Assembly: GCA_031372705.1 (NCBI GenBank)
Contig: JANMLV010000220.1
Span: 1 to 15,298 of the forward strand
Length of the DNA stretch: 15,298 nt
Source of the DNA: UBA7236 sp031372705
GTDB lineage: Bacteria; Bacteroidota; Bacteroidia; Chitinophagales; BACL12
Direction of reading: 5' to 3'
The notes beneath the pieces are model-generated. The model was not told the DNA's origin, searched no databases, and saw nothing but the letters and a program-made list of their open reading frames with translations. The translations under genes and the position numbers were made by a program. The stretch's first letter is position 1, and each line of letters opens with the position of its first letter. Below, piece by piece: positions 1 through 7,290 of this stretch.

Positions 1-74
1 GGTGGCAATAGCATCATCTGACCTTGATTGTAGGGTTTAAATACTACACCCGTTTTTGATGACCTTTTTCCCAT
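1..74 (-). CDS. IS1182-family transposase, N-terminal fragment (cut by window edge)
   Basis: An open frame begins with ATG at 74-72 on the minus strand and runs without a stop to the window edge, giving 24 complete codons. The peptide contains VFKPYNQGQMMLLPP. From family knowledge, the pattern 'FKPY-x-Q-x-Q-x-MLLPP' near the N-terminus is characteristic of IS1182-type DDE transposases, which then usually continue 'SLEELIP'. The rest of the protein lies left of this window, so integrity cannot be judged. The frame is also open upstream of this ATG, so the exact start is uncertain. The distance of about 96 bp from this ATG to the presumed element end near 170 suits an IS leader. Family assignment is from the short motif only. 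Confidence 0.7.
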   Translation of the reverse strand, partial: MGKRSSKTGVVFKPYNQGQMMLLP

Positions 75-170
75 AAAACTAAGGTCGATTTTTTTGATCA
101 GTTGATATAACTTGTTCTCAACAAGAAAGTGTGTACAATAAAAAAGAGGCTATCCTTTTGAGACAGCCTC
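1..170 (-). mobile_element. 5' end of an IS1182-like insertion sequence
   Basis: The transposase start at 74 is preceded by about 96 bp of non-coding DNA ending in TTTTGAGACAGCCTC (156-170). Read inward on the minus strand this is GAGGCTGTCTCAAAA, which resembles the terminal inverted repeats I associate with IS1182-like elements. The putative outer end at 170 lies 7 bases from the queE stop codon, so the element would have landed just behind queE without breaking it. The boundary is inferred: the other end and any target duplication are outside the window. The alternative is that 146-170 is simply the native queE terminator and the IS end lies nearer the transposase. Confidence 0.5.
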
Positions 171-179
171 ATTTTTTTT
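146..179 (-). terminator. Bidirectional hairpin terminator after queE
   Basis: GAGGCT at 146-151 pairs with AGCCTC at 165-170, and an inner TC/GA pairing extends the stem. A-rich sequence (138-145) flanks one side and a T-run (172-179) the other, so the hairpin can act as an intrinsic terminator on both strands. On the minus strand it lies immediately after the queE stop. The same bases form the presumed end of the insertion sequence, so the IS terminus may itself be terminating queE transcription. Confidence 0.6.
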
Positions 180-774
180 ATGGCACATTTATAAATTTGT
201 GCAATTGCAAACTCAGTTCCCATTCGGGATTTGCCTTTACGTAATCTATTATAAGCGCAGTCATTTCTTCGCGTTTATTCCATTCCGGTTGCAGATATAG
301 TTTGCAATTAGTGGAAACTAATTTTCTGTTTTCTTCAGCCCAAGTTAAGTCGTGTTTGTTAAATACAACCACTTTTAATTCATTGGCAACTTGTGCTACA
401 GATTGCAGCGGCGCTTTAAATTTTTTTGGTGAAAAGCATACCCAGTCGGGGTTGCCAATTAATGGATGCGCGCCGGAAGTTTCAATATTTACTTCGTAAT
501 TATTTTTATGCAAAGCATCAATAAGTGCAGTTAAATCATACATCAATGGCTCGCCACCGGTTACTACAACTAATTTTGCAGGATATTTTTTTACTTCATC
601 AATAATTTCAGCAATATTTTTTTTGGGATGATTTTCGGCATTCCAACTTTCTTTTACATCACACCACACGCATCCAACATCGCAACCTGCCAAGCGAATA
701 AAATACGCAGCCCTTCCTTGATGAAATCCTTCACCTTGGATGGTATAAAATTGCTCCATTATGGGTAGTTGCAT
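178..774 (-). CDS. queE: 7-carboxy-7-deazaguanine synthase QueE (radical SAM)
   Basis: QueE converts 6-carboxy-5,6,7,8-tetrahydropterin to 7-carboxy-7-deazaguanine, a step toward preQ0 and queuosine in tRNA. It is a cytosolic radical SAM enzyme using a [4Fe-4S] cluster, SAM and Mg2+. The 198-residue product opens with the family signature FYTIQGEG (residues 9-16). Its cluster motif CDVGCVWC supplies C31, C35 and C38 in CX3CX2C spacing. TGGEP is at 72-76, ETSG is about residues 98-101, and the tail QLHKFINVP matches the usual C-terminal QxHKxxxxP. The length is normal for the short Bacteroidota form. A second Met at residue 6 (MEQFYTIQGEG) is an equally plausible start. It is the last gene of lepA-folD-queE, 72 bp after folD. 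No queC, queD or queF is present in the window. Confidence 0.93.
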   Translation of the reverse strand: MQLPIMEQFYTIQGEGFHQGRAAYFIRLAGCDVGCVWCDVKESWNAENHPKKNIAEIIDEVKKYPAKLVVVTGGEPLMYDLTALIDALHKNNYEVNIETSGAHPLIGNPDWVCFSPKKFKAPLQSVAQVANELKVVVFNKHDLTWAEENRKLVSTNCKLYLQPEWNKREEMTALIIDYVKANPEWELSLQLHKFINVP

Positions 775-846
775 AAAATGCTGCGGTTAATAATTTATGA
801 TGATATTAAAGTGTATTGTTATGGGTTGCTTTTTAATAAATTAAAA

Positions 847-1722
847 TTATCCTTTTGCATTGCAGGCTTTCATAGTGTTCATTAGTAATGAAACAACCGT
901 CATTAAACCAACACCGCCGGGTACCGGAGAGATAGCAAAACATTTTGGTGCTACTTCATCAAATTTCACATCGCCTTTAATTACATATCCTTTTTCATTA
1001 TCAGCATGCATTCTCGATATACCAACGTCAACAACAACCGCACCTTCTTTTACCATGTTAGCTGTTACAAATTCAGGTTTGCCCAGGGCAGCAATAATAA
1101 TATCCGCATTGCGGCAAATTTCTTCCAAATTTTTAGTTCTACTATGACAAATTGTTACTGTGCAATTACCCGGATTGGTATTACGTGATAATAAAATACT
1201 CATTGGTGTGCCAACAATATTGCTTCTGCCAATTACCACACAATGCTTTCCTGCTGTATCTATTTTGTAGCGTTCTAACATCGTTAAAATACCGGCTGGT
1301 GTTGCTGAAACAAAAGCCGGCAAACCTAATTGCATGCGCCCTAAATTTATTGGATGAAATCCGTCTACATCTTTATTTGGATTTATGGCTTCAATAATTT
1401 TCGACTCCTCAATATGTTTTGGCAATGGAAGTTGAACAATAAAGCCATCAATGTCATTATTATTATTAATATCATTAACTACCTTTAATAATTCTGTTTC
1501 TGTAGTAGTGGCATCTAAATGAATAAATGTTGATTGCATACCAACAGCACTGCACAATCTTATTTTACTGTTTACATAAGTTGTGCTTGCGCCATCGTTG
1601 CCAACTAAAACGGCAGCCAAATGAGGCACTTTTTTTCCTTGTTGTTTTCGCAGTTCAATTTCAGCTTTTATTTCAACTTGAATTTCCTGAGAAAGTTTTT
1701 TACCATCTAATATTATCGGCAT
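847..1722 (-). CDS. folD: Bifunctional methylene-THF dehydrogenase / methenyl-THF cyclohydrolase FolD
   Basis: FolD interconverts 5,10-methylene-THF, 5,10-methenyl-THF and 10-formyl-THF using NADP(H), supplying one-carbon units for purine and fMet synthesis in the cytosol. The 291-residue protein is full length. The catalytic elements are present: Y49 and K53 in TYVNSK, Q97 in VQLPLP, and D120 in KDVDGFHP. The Rossmann dinucleotide loop is VVIGRSNIVGTPMS (about 162-175), and the C-terminal signature ISPVPGGVGLMT is intact. The ATG at 1722 lies only 8 bp after the lepA stop, which implies co-transcription and probably translational coupling. Nothing looks damaged or unusual. Confidence 0.96.
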   Translation of the reverse strand: MPIILDGKKLSQEIQVEIKAEIELRKQQGKKVPHLAAVLVGNDGASTTYVNSKIRLCSAVGMQSTFIHLDATTTETELLKVVNDINNNNDIDGFIVQLPLPKHIEESKIIEAINPNKDVDGFHPINLGRMQLGLPAFVSATPAGILTMLERYKIDTAGKHCVVIGRSNIVGTPMSILLSRNTNPGNCTVTICHSRTKNLEEICRNADIIIAALGKPEFVTANMVKEGAVVVDVGISRMHADNEKGYVIKGDVKFDEVAPKCFAISPVPGGVGLMTVVSLLMNTMKACNAKG

Positions 1723-1730
1723 GTAATTAT

Positions 1731-3524
1731 TTAATCGTCGTTTAGTTTTAATACAGCTAAGAAAGCTTCTTGTGGCACTTCTACTGTACCAATCTGGCGC
1801 ATACGTTTTTTACCTTTTTTCTGCTTTTCTAATAGTTTTCGCTTACGCGAGATGTCGCCACCATAACATTTTGCAGTTACATCTTTGCGCATGGCAGATA
1901 TTGTTTCACGTGCAATAATTTTTGCACCGATAGCCGCTTGAATGGCTATTACGAATTGTTGTTTGGGTAATAAATCTTTTAATTTACCACAAAGTTTACT
2001 GCCAAAATCGTAAGCTTTTTCTCTATGAATAATTGCAGAAAACGCATCAACATTTTCGCCGTTAAGTTTAATATCCAGTTTAATTAAATCACCATCGCGA
2101 TAATCAATTAATTCATAATCGAAACTGGCATAACCGCGAGAAATAGATTTTAACTTATCATAAAAATCAAATACAATTTCGGCTAGTGGCATTTCCCAAA
2201 CTAATTCTACTCTTGTTGGTGTTAAATAGATTTGATTTTTTAAAATACCACGTTTATCCATGCACAATTTCATAATTGCACCAATGTAGTCGGGTTGCGA
2301 TATTATTTGTGCACGAATATAAGGTTCTTCCACATGGTCAATTGAACCGGGATCCGGCAAATCGGTAGGATTATGAACAACTATTTTTTTGCCTGATGTT
2401 GTAAAGCAATCAAATGAAACGTTTGGAACTGTGATAATTACATTTTGGTCAAACTCGCGTTCAAGACGCTCCTGAATAATTTCCAAGTGTAATAATCCTA
2501 AAAATCCGCATCTAAAACCGAAACCTAATGCCACAGAACTTTCCGGCTCATAAACTAAAGAGGCATCGTTTAATTGCAATTTTTCAATCGAATCGCGCAA
2601 ATCTTCATAGTCATCGTTATCTATCGGATATATACCTGCAAATACCATAGGTTTAACATCTTTAAATCCTTCAACTATGTTCCGGCAAGGATTTTCTTTT
2701 GTTGTGATGGTATCGCCTACTTTAATTTCTTTTGCTTCTTTAATTCCGGTAATTACATAACCAACATCACCTGCCGAAACCGATGTTCTTGGTTCATATA
2801 ATAATCGCATAATGCCAACTTCATTTGCTTCGTAAACATTTTTAGTGTTAACGAACATTACTTTTTCACCTTTTTTTATGGTTCCTTGAAATATGCGGTA
2901 ATAGGCTACAACCCCTCGATATGAGTTGAAAACTGAATCGAAAATTAATGCTTGCAATGGCGCGTTAGGGTCACCTTTTGGTGCAGGAATGCGTTGAATA
3001 ATTGCATCAAATATTTTATCTACTCCTACTCCTGTTTTTCCGCTGGCTTCCAAAATGCTTTCACGTGTGCAACCAATTAAATCTACAATCTGATCTTTCA
3101 CTTCTTCAATCATTGCTCCGTCCATATCAATTTTATTGATAATAGGAACAATTTCTAAATTGTGTTCAATGGCAAGATATAAATTGGAGATAGTTTGTGC
3201 TTGAATCCCTTGTGTTGCATCTACTAACAAAAGTGCGCCTTCACAAGCGGCAATACTTCTTGAAACTTCATAGCTGAAATCAACGTGGCCGGGAGTATCA
3301 ATCAAATTTAATACGTAAGGTTTGCCTTCATATTCAAAATCCATTTGAATGGCGTGACTCTTAATGGTAATACCGCGTTCCCGTTCAATGTCCATGTCAT
3401 CCAGCACCTGAGCTCTTTCATCCCTTTCTGAAACAGTTTTGGTAACCTGCAGCAACCTGTCGGCAAGCGTGCTTTTACCATGATCAATATGCGCAATTAT
3501 GCAAAAATTTCTCGTATTTTCCAT
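1731..3524 (-). CDS. lepA: Elongation factor 4 (LepA), back-translocating GTPase
   Basis: LepA/EF4 is a ribosome-associated translational GTPase linked to ribosome back-translocation or 30S biogenesis. The 597-residue length is typical. GTPase motifs are visible: G1 AHIDHGKST (11-19), switch I region RERGITI (48-54), G3 DTPGH (76-80) and G4 NKID (130-133). The LepA-specific C-terminal domain is recognised by the basic segment KKGKKRMRQIGTVEVPQEAF near residues 566-587, which distinguishes it from EF-G and TypA. It is the first gene of a minus-strand operon with folD and queE. The ATG at 3524 places MENTRNFCIIAHIDHGKS at the N-terminus, as in other LepA proteins. Confidence 0.97.
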   Translation of the reverse strand: MENTRNFCIIAHIDHGKSTLADRLLQVTKTVSERDERAQVLDDMDIERERGITIKSHAIQMDFEYEGKPYVLNLIDTPGHVDFSYEVSRSIAACEGALLLVDATQGIQAQTISNLYLAIEHNLEIVPIINKIDMDGAMIEEVKDQIVDLIGCTRESILEASGKTGVGVDKIFDAIIQRIPAPKGDPNAPLQALIFDSVFNSYRGVVAYYRIFQGTIKKGEKVMFVNTKNVYEANEVGIMRLLYEPRTSVSAGDVGYVITGIKEAKEIKVGDTITTKENPCRNIVEGFKDVKPMVFAGIYPIDNDDYEDLRDSIEKLQLNDASLVYEPESSVALGFGFRCGFLGLLHLEIIQERLEREFDQNVIITVPNVSFDCFTTSGKKIVVHNPTDLPDPGSIDHVEEPYIRAQIISQPDYIGAIMKLCMDKRGILKNQIYLTPTRVELVWEMPLAEIVFDFYDKLKSISRGYASFDYELIDYRDGDLIKLDIKLNGENVDAFSAIIHREKAYDFGSKLCGKLKDLLPKQQFVIAIQAAIGAKIIARETISAMRKDVTAKCYGGDISRKRKLLEKQKKGKKRMRQIGTVEVPQEAFLAVLKLNDD

Positions 3525-3556
3525 CTTACTTTATAAATGCTTTGTCTTTGAGAGTG

Positions 3557-3564
3557 CAAAGGTA
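3557..3564 (-). promoter_or_regulatory. Candidate -7 element for the lepA operon
   Basis: The minus strand reads TACCTTTG here, an exact match to the Bacteroidota -7 consensus TAnnTTTG, 32 bp upstream of the lepA ATG. That would give a leader of about 25 nt. No good -33 TTTG is found 19-21 bp further upstream, so the call rests on the -7 box and position. Confidence 0.5.
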
Positions 3565-3682
3565 ACTAAAACCAACATGGTTCGTAAATCTGCTTCAGAT
3601 TGAAATTGTAGAAAATGGGTGGAAAAACAGATTAAAATGGCATTTTTCAGGTTTGGGCAGTTAAGCCTTGTTAAATAGTTGC

Positions 3683-3690
3683 TATCTTTG
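3683..3690 (+). promoter_or_regulatory. Candidate -7 element for the RDD gene
   Basis: TATCTTTG matches TAnnTTTG exactly and lies 39 bp upstream of the RDD-protein ATG. A TTTG at 3652-3655 is 27 bp away and a TTG at 3668-3670 is 12 bp away. Neither is at the preferred 19-21 bp spacing, so the -33 partner is unclear. With the lepA box it makes a divergent promoter region at about 3525-3729. Confidence 0.45.
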
Positions 3691-3729
3691 AACCTTCAAA
3701 CATCTGAATTTTAACAAAACTTTAGTTTT

Positions 3730-4269
3730 ATGACCCACAACTACCAAACTGCACCACTTACAAAGCGTGTCATCGCTTTTTTCATTGATATTTTCCTTGT
3801 AGGTATTGTTGTATGCGCATTCTTGTTCGTTAGCATGGGAAAAACACCGGAGAAATTAAAAGCTTCAGGCGACGAAGGCAAGCCAAGTTTGATGGATAAA
3901 TACCAGTTTTTTGCCTATTTTGAGCCAATTGCGCGGGACCCAAACAGAGGTATTTATTTAGAAAATTTCCTTGAAGAGTATAAAATGCAGGCAACTCTAG
4001 GATTTTTAGTGTGGCCATTGCTTTATTTTGCACTTTTTGAAGGATTATTCGGGGCCACTATCGGAAAATTTGCTACAGGAATTCGTGTTCGTAGAAAAGA
4101 CGGTGGCAAAATAAGTATTGCAACTGCCGTAGTTAGGCATTTTGGCCGTTTAATTTCCACTACTATTTTTATGTTAGGATTTTTACTAGCCTTTATTGAT
4201 GGAAAAAAGCAGGCGCTTCATGATAAAATTGCCAATACGCTTGTGCTAAAAAAAGGAACCGGTATTTAA
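3730..4269 (+). CDS. RDD family membrane protein
   Basis: This 179-residue integral inner-membrane protein has the three residues that name the RDD family: R13 and D20 in the first helix (KRVIAFFIDI) and D165 in the C-terminal ALHDKIANTLV. Predicted membrane segments are about 14-36, 88-106 and 139-158. The GATIGKFATGIRV motif after the second segment is typical. The loop at 37-85 is longer and more charged than in the shortest members. RDD proteins are small and mostly uncharacterised; some have been proposed to take part in ion or small-molecule transport, but no substrate can be read from this sequence. The gene is monocistronic, divergent from lepA and convergent with the downstream HhH gene, with only 14 bp between the two stop codons. 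Confidence 0.88.
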   Translation: MTHNYQTAPLTKRVIAFFIDIFLVGIVVCAFLFVSMGKTPEKLKASGDEGKPSLMDKYQFFAYFEPIARDPNRGIYLENFLEEYKMQATLGFLVWPLLYFALFEGLFGATIGKFATGIRVRRKDGGKISIATAVVRHFGRLISTTIFMLGFLLAFIDGKKQALHDKIANTLVLKKGTGI

Positions 4270-4283
4270 TTTTTAGTTAGTAT

Positions 4284-6398
4284 TTACCATTTAAATCTGA
4301 ATTGCAATTTCGCATCACTCCTGGTGTTGCCCGGAAATGTATTGTCGCCAGAGCCAAGTTCTTCTTCGCCGGTATACCATGTGTTGCTAATGCGCGCCCA
4401 AATATCCAGCCATTTTGTAGGTGAGTAAGTAAATAGGAGGTAGGCTCTTGTTCCTTTGCCGCTTAGCCCTATAATTGAATAAGCATATAAAACTTCAGTT
4501 TCATAAGCATAAATACGTGCATTATAAGAATCGGTATTAAAAATTGCAAAGCGTGTTGCAAAACCATAAGGCTTACCCATTGGATGATAATTGAAATCCT
4601 GAAATATTAAATAGCCTTTTTCGGGATAACCAACTTGTTCATCATAAAAACTAAATTCCACTCTAGATTTTAATGTAAGCGATTTATTTACATCATAGTT
4701 TGCATGCCAACGAATATTCGATTTTTCTAATTGGGTTATTTCGCTAATTACCGGTTCATCGTCATAATAATCTGATGAAGTATTTCTATCGCTTAACTCT
4801 CGTTTATATCTAACATATGTTTCAAAAGTGCGTGATGGTTGCCAATCAATTTGAGCAAGAAAATCAGTTCCATAAGTAGGCGCATCGGTTCTATATTCTA
4901 ACCATTGGTGCTTGTATAAATCGATATAGCTGCTAATTTTCCAACCTTTAATCGGTTTTATTTCAGTTCCGAAATAAGTGCCTGATTCGTTTTGTGGCAA
5001 TGTGCCATCAGAGAAAGTAGCGCCGTATAAACTTTGGTAATCGGGAGCAAAATTGCGATGCAAAATGGCAAAATCAACTTTGGGATCAACAGGCATAATT
5101 ACACCATTGATAGTTGCAAAACTTAAATTATCGCTCATGGCGGTTTCGCCAAAAATTAATAAGTTTCGCCATAAATAATTGTAATGCAAACTCGCATTAA
5201 ATAATTTATTTCCTGAGAAATCAAAAACTTCATAAGGCTGCGAAGGAGCTTCTAATGGCGATGAAAATTGATAGTAAATACCTGCAATGCCGGCATTAAA
5301 TTGTCCATCATAATAAGTAGCATCAAAACCGGCAATTGTTTCATTAATTGCGTTTTTTTTCTCTAACTCACTTTCGGTTCTGTGCAGTCCGCTTTCATCA
5401 ATTGCCGATACTTGAATTACTTCATCACTTACGGTATCGATGAGTGAAATATTTGCATCAACGGCCTTGTGCGAGCCGAACGCTGTTACTTGCCATTTAT
5501 TTAATCCAAGGGTAACGCCGGCACCGCGCATAAATCTATTTTCATTAGTGGAAGAATAATTATCTAACACAGGGCCAGCCCTTCTAATTGCAACAGGATA
5601 TACGCTTTTTCCAATTCCAAATCCACTCCACATGGTTAGGCCCTGACCGATGCGCACTTCGTAATCGCCTAAAGCAATTGCACGCAATGTGCCGGTTCCT
5701 TTTTTGAAAAAGTGCATTGAATAATAATCAAATCCATAAGGTTGTGTTTCGCCGAAAATGGCTTCACCAGCATCTTTTTCGGCAGTTATGCCCCAGCTTA
5801 AATTATTTTGATAATTATATCTTAATCGGGTATATATGCGATAATTATTTCCGGCATATCGGGTTTCGCCAAGACTGTCTTCCAAGTAACCTTCCTGTAC
5901 TTCAATATAGCGACTTAATCTAAAAAAATACTGGTAATCACCTAAATATAATTTTTGATAAAAGGGCACTGTGTTAGCTGAATTTCCATCAAACCGAATA
6001 AACGGTTTAACATTTAGTATGTCTTCAATTGTGAAGGATGCAATAGTTTGTAATTCGTAAATATTTAATAGAGGACCAAACGATTCAATGTGTTTTAATA
6101 TGTCACGAATTTGAATTTCAGAAAACACACCACAATTTCGCAATTCAATATATCCCGCTTTATTTATGTTAATCGGGTTATTTAACAAGTAAGTTAAATT
6201 TTCTTGATAGGTGTCAATTGAAATATCGGAGTTATCAAGTTTTTCGGCGACATTTTCAATCATGTCATCTTCCAATAATTTGCCTTCTGCTTTATTTTCT
6301 TGTGCATTTACTTGATAAGAAAACAAGAGGCTAATAATAATTAAAAGCCGTGCCGAAAATTTTAAGATGCAATTGTGGTATGGATTTATAGGGCTCAT
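4284..6398 (-). CDS. Helix-hairpin-helix region plus outer-membrane beta-barrel protein
   Basis: This 704-residue exported protein has an N-terminal signal peptide (hydrophobic about 17-29; likely cleavage after A32 in VNA-QEN). Next is a ComEA-like helix-hairpin-helix region at about 70-136, with NPININKAGYIEL and later GPLLNIYELQ resembling the two HhH repeats. The remaining 560 or so residues are rich in alternating aromatic/polar strands (for example YFRLSRYIEV, LRYNYQNNLSWG), and the protein ends in LQFRFKW; a C-terminal aromatic residue is typical of outer-membrane barrels. The usual GIG turn of a DNA-binding HhH is replaced (CGVFS and ASFT), so DNA binding is doubtful. It begins 8 bp after the PorV-like gene and is clearly in the same operon. 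Proteins of this architecture occur in Bacteroidota; their function is unknown to me. Confidence 0.75.
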   Translation of the reverse strand: MSPINPYHNCILKFSARLLIIISLLFSYQVNAQENKAEGKLLEDDMIENVAEKLDNSDISIDTYQENLTYLLNNPININKAGYIELRNCGVFSEIQIRDILKHIESFGPLLNIYELQTIASFTIEDILNVKPFIRFDGNSANTVPFYQKLYLGDYQYFFRLSRYIEVQEGYLEDSLGETRYAGNNYRIYTRLRYNYQNNLSWGITAEKDAGEAIFGETQPYGFDYYSMHFFKKGTGTLRAIALGDYEVRIGQGLTMWSGFGIGKSVYPVAIRRAGPVLDNYSSTNENRFMRGAGVTLGLNKWQVTAFGSHKAVDANISLIDTVSDEVIQVSAIDESGLHRTESELEKKNAINETIAGFDATYYDGQFNAGIAGIYYQFSSPLEAPSQPYEVFDFSGNKLFNASLHYNYLWRNLLIFGETAMSDNLSFATINGVIMPVDPKVDFAILHRNFAPDYQSLYGATFSDGTLPQNESGTYFGTEIKPIKGWKISSYIDLYKHQWLEYRTDAPTYGTDFLAQIDWQPSRTFETYVRYKRELSDRNTSSDYYDDEPVISEITQLEKSNIRWHANYDVNKSLTLKSRVEFSFYDEQVGYPEKGYLIFQDFNYHPMGKPYGFATRFAIFNTDSYNARIYAYETEVLYAYSIIGLSGKGTRAYLLFTYSPTKWLDIWARISNTWYTGEEELGSGDNTFPGNTRSDAKLQFRFKW

Positions 6399-6406
6399 AA
6401 AAGGGA

Positions 6407-7225
6407 TTAAAATCTGTAACTAATGCCAACACCCGGCGTTAAACCTAATTGTTGATGAAACTGACTGCTGAAATCTAAGTTTAAAGATTTTATTTTTATG
6501 CCAATTCCGGCTGTTAGCATTGATGGATTTGAAAGGTATCCACCACGTAAATAAAGTTGGTCAATAATATTGTATTCTGCCCCTGCTTTAAAACGTAAAT
6601 CATCTTGCAAGTTTTGCTCACCCTCTAAGCAAATTGTTACTTTGGCAGATGGTTTATAAGCTAAGCCAACATTAATTATTGCAGGAATTTCTTCAATATA
6701 GTCCATACCGGTTTTCGCACGAATAGGATTAAACACCTTTGCACCGATTGATAAATTTTTGACTGGTTTATACAAAATGCCAATATCAAAAGTAAACGCT
6801 GCTCCGGAGCCAACAGTTTCGGTTTTTGTGCCAACATAATCGAGTTGAACACCAATACCAACATTTTCTGCTAATTTTCTTCCGTAAGCGATTCCAATTT
6901 TAGTTTGATTAAAAGTATTATCTCCGGCATAGTTGGCACTTAATCCAAATACACCTGCCTTATTTGTTGGTAAAGCGGCTACACCGTAATGTGTATTAAG
7001 GCTGCCCTCCAGTAAGTAAAAATTTTGGGTGCTAATTCCAACTGCAGCATCTTCAATAAAAGCGAGAACTGCTTGATTATTTTGCACACTGTACACATCT
7101 TCAAGCGTAACACTTGCGTTGCCCATACTATTTGCGTGGGCGCCTGCATCGCTATAGCCAACTTGTGCAGTAGCTATGAAAGGGGAAATGACAATTATTA
7201 AAAAGGGACGTATAATGTTTTTCAT
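6407..7225 (-). CDS. PorV/FadL-like outer-membrane beta-barrel protein
   Basis: This 272-residue protein has a signal peptide (MKNIIRPFLIIVISPFIATA, cleavage likely after A20) and then GAHANSMGNASVTLEDVYSV. That segment resembles the 'GARAxGMGGASVA' opening of PorV/PorQ and FadL-type barrels, followed by an NNQAVLA stretch like their 'NNPAGLA'. Repeated amphipathic strands follow (VGIGVQLDYVG, LSIGAKVFNP, LYLRGGYLSN), and the C-terminus is GVGISYRF with a terminal F. It is shorter than true PorV (about 390 residues), so it should not be named PorV. It lies 8 bp upstream of the HhH-barrel gene, and the two products may assemble together in the outer membrane. The minus strand reads TATCTTTA at 7238-7231, close to the -7 consensus but nearly touching the ATG. 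Confidence 0.75.
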   Translation of the reverse strand: MKNIIRPFLIIVISPFIATAQVGYSDAGAHANSMGNASVTLEDVYSVQNNQAVLAFIEDAAVGISTQNFYLLEGSLNTHYGVAALPTNKAGVFGLSANYAGDNTFNQTKIGIAYGRKLAENVGIGVQLDYVGTKTETVGSGAAFTFDIGILYKPVKNLSIGAKVFNPIRAKTGMDYIEEIPAIINVGLAYKPSAKVTICLEGEQNLQDDLRFKAGAEYNIIDQLYLRGGYLSNPSMLTAGIGIKIKSLNLDFSSQFHQQLGLTPGVGISYRF

Positions 7226-7290
7226 TAGGGTAAAGATAAAAGAAATAAAATATCAAATATGGCACTGTTCACAGGCATTTGTTGAATAAT

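Noticed and set aside
6407..7225. Calling the 272-residue barrel PorV itself
   Set aside because: It has the PorV/FadL-type opening but is more than 100 residues shorter than PorV and is not next to porU, so only 'PorV-like' is justified.
7279..7290. TTG start extending hppA by four residues
   Set aside because: An ATG lies 12 bp downstream in the same frame, and relatives start at or after that point. The ATG at 7291 (or 7351) is preferred.
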